DNA of 64,000 nucleotides from Bacteroidota bacterium (GTDB lineage: Bacteria; Bacteroidota; Ignavibacteria; OLB7): assembly GCA_018266795.1 (NCBI GenBank), contig JAFDZV010000010.1:1-64000 (forward strand), written 5' to 3'. How positions within the stretch are numbered: the first letter of the stretch is position 1; each line of letters opens with the position of its first letter. The position numbers and the translations under genes are program-made. A model generated the notes under the pieces. That model was not told the origin of the DNA. It worked only from the letters and a program-made list of their open reading frames with translations, and ran no database searches. Shown here in pieces: positions 63,178-64,000 of the stretch.

Positions 63178-64000
63178 TCAATTCCCGGCAACTGACGTGC
63201 GGTCACCCATCTGCGGCTCCGCAATCACCTCCTCGAGCGGCCTGCGCGGCGTGTGATGCGGATGCGGTTGGGCATACCCCAGACGAAACGGCTGCTGGGC
63301 AAGCATCCCCGCACCGATCATCGGTGCAAGCTGTGCGCGCACCTCCGGCACCTCAATCAACTGCGTCATCGGCTGCATTGCCAGCCCGAGCGCCGTTGCC
63401 GTGAGATAGATTCGTTCGAATATCCGCCCCACGCGAAGCCATGTTTCCGGATCATCGTGCTGCGATGCCAGAAGGCCGAAGACAGGAGAGCTGATCATGG
63501 CCTCGGAGTCGTGCCGCATGGCCGTGCCGGCGCCGGCGTGAAGGTAGGAAAGAGCGAACTGCCCGAGCTTCGCCATCAACCACGATGCCCCGAACACCCC
63601 CTGCCCGATCCAGTGTGCAAGCTCATCGCGGTAGTACGGGTCGGCAAACAGGGTTGCATCCGCACCGATCACGAGCGCATCGGCATTGCGAATGGTATCG
63701 GGATTGTCGTGCAGCGCAAGTGTAACTGCGGGATCGTCGCAACATGCCTTGATCCGCTCCACCGCCTCCGGCGGAACCGGCCGCGGCTCGCATCGGTCGT
63801 GGCTTGTCTGGCGGCGCGGGATGGCTTCGAACAGATCGCCGCTGCGGCTCGCCGAGCGCTCCCCTCCCTCCCGGATTCGAACCCGTGCAACGAGACCTGC
63901 TTCCGAAGGCTCCGGCACGTACTCCACCTGGCCGGAGTACCCGAAGTGCTCCGCCGCAACCAGAAGATTCTCGATCGCGCATCCGATGCTGATCAACAGC
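63178..64000 (-). CDS. Acg-type nitroreductase-fold protein (5' end outside the window)
   Basis: At least 272 residues are visible. The frame is open to the right edge, so the true start is beyond position 64000. The segments ISIGCAIENLLVAAEHFGYS, IPRRQTSHDRCEPRPVP, GASWLMAKLGQFALSYLH and LTATALGLAMQPMTQLIEVP correspond to the Acg/Rv3131-type nitroreductase-like family, an FMN-linked fold lacking several normal contact residues. Members occur in redox or dormancy responses, fitting the FNR-like regulator nearby. The 286-bp gap to the barrel-only gene holds nothing recognised. Confidence 0.82.
   Translation of the reverse strand, partial: LLISIGCAIENLLVAAEHFGYSGQVEYVPEPSEAGLVARVRIREGGERSASRSGDLFEAIPRRQTSHDRCEPRPVPPEAVERIKACCDDPAVTLALHDNPDTIRNADALVIGADATLFADPYYRDELAHWIGQGVFGASWLMAKLGQFALSYLHAGAGTAMRHDSEAMISSPVFGLLASQHDDPETWLRVGRIFERIYLTATALGLAMQPMTQLIEVPEVRAQLAPMIGAGMLAQQPFRLGYAQPHPHHTPRRPLEEVIAEPQMGDRTSVAGN

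Overview
The window reads as a GC-rich bacterial chromosome segment. Four proteins end in a type IX secretion (T9SS) type-A sorting domain (coding regions 1602-3413, 3517-8895, 11388-13559 and 22163-23872), which places the host in the Bacteroidota/Chlorobiota/Ignavibacteriota/Kapabacteria-like (FCB) range. Genus and species cannot be read from the sequence. I see no rRNA, no tRNA, no CRISPR array and no complete insertion sequence.

Layout. (1) 0.5-13.6 kb: a protein with five Myb/SANT-like DNA-binding repeats, three large T9SS-exported proteins (FG-GAP-like, giant 1792-residue, BNR/Asp-box-like) and one asparagine-synthetase-like enzyme without its glutaminase cysteine. (2) 13.6-29.4 kb: an accessory stretch with long non-coding gaps. 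It holds a GH18-jacalin protein without signal peptide, a Hint (hedgehog/intein) protein, a fibronectin-like protein ending in one YD/Rhs-like repeat, small secreted proteins, another T9SS protein, and two adjacent DUF4157 (eCIS-core) proteins, one with a second HEXXH domain and one with an HNH-like centre and a very long beta-rich tail. No contractile sheath, tube or baseplate gene is visible, so these look like cargo or toxins whose delivery apparatus is elsewhere. (3) 29.6-49.2 kb: almost entirely minus strand. It is a dense collection of small-molecule and stress genes: two methyltransferase/hydrolase genes, a MoaD/ThiS-BNR pair, an ECF42-like sigma factor beside a YCII/DGPF protein, DoxX proteins, five SRPBCC (AHSA1) paralogues behind an ArsR repressor, VOC (glyoxalase-fold) proteins, DUF1801, DinB and an MFS exporter. 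It is interrupted by one plus-strand secreted protein built from two internal repeats. (4) 49.8-54.8 kb: an unknown C-terminally anchored membrane protein followed by a JAMM-motif metalloprotease, a lipoprotein, a TPR-like protein, and a methyltransferase overlapping a frameshifted nucleotidyltransferase. (5) 55.2-64 kb: ammonium transporter plus beta-barrel porin, archaeal-type aspartyl-tRNA synthetase, a lipoprotein beta-lactamase-family hydrolase, an FNR-like regulator next to a cyclic-nucleotide-binding-only protein with a FNR-type box in front, and the end of an Acg-type nitroreductase-fold protein running off the window.

How the parts fit. The 30-49 kb block is a typical set of ECF42/DGPF, ArsR/SRPBCC and VOC genes, probably several transcription units. 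The most unusual material is the 15-29 kb cargo-like island, the 49.8-51.3 kb membrane protein/JAMM pair, the FNR-like regulator with its putative target, and two inverted arrays of 7-bp repeats flanking the sigma factor/YCII pair.
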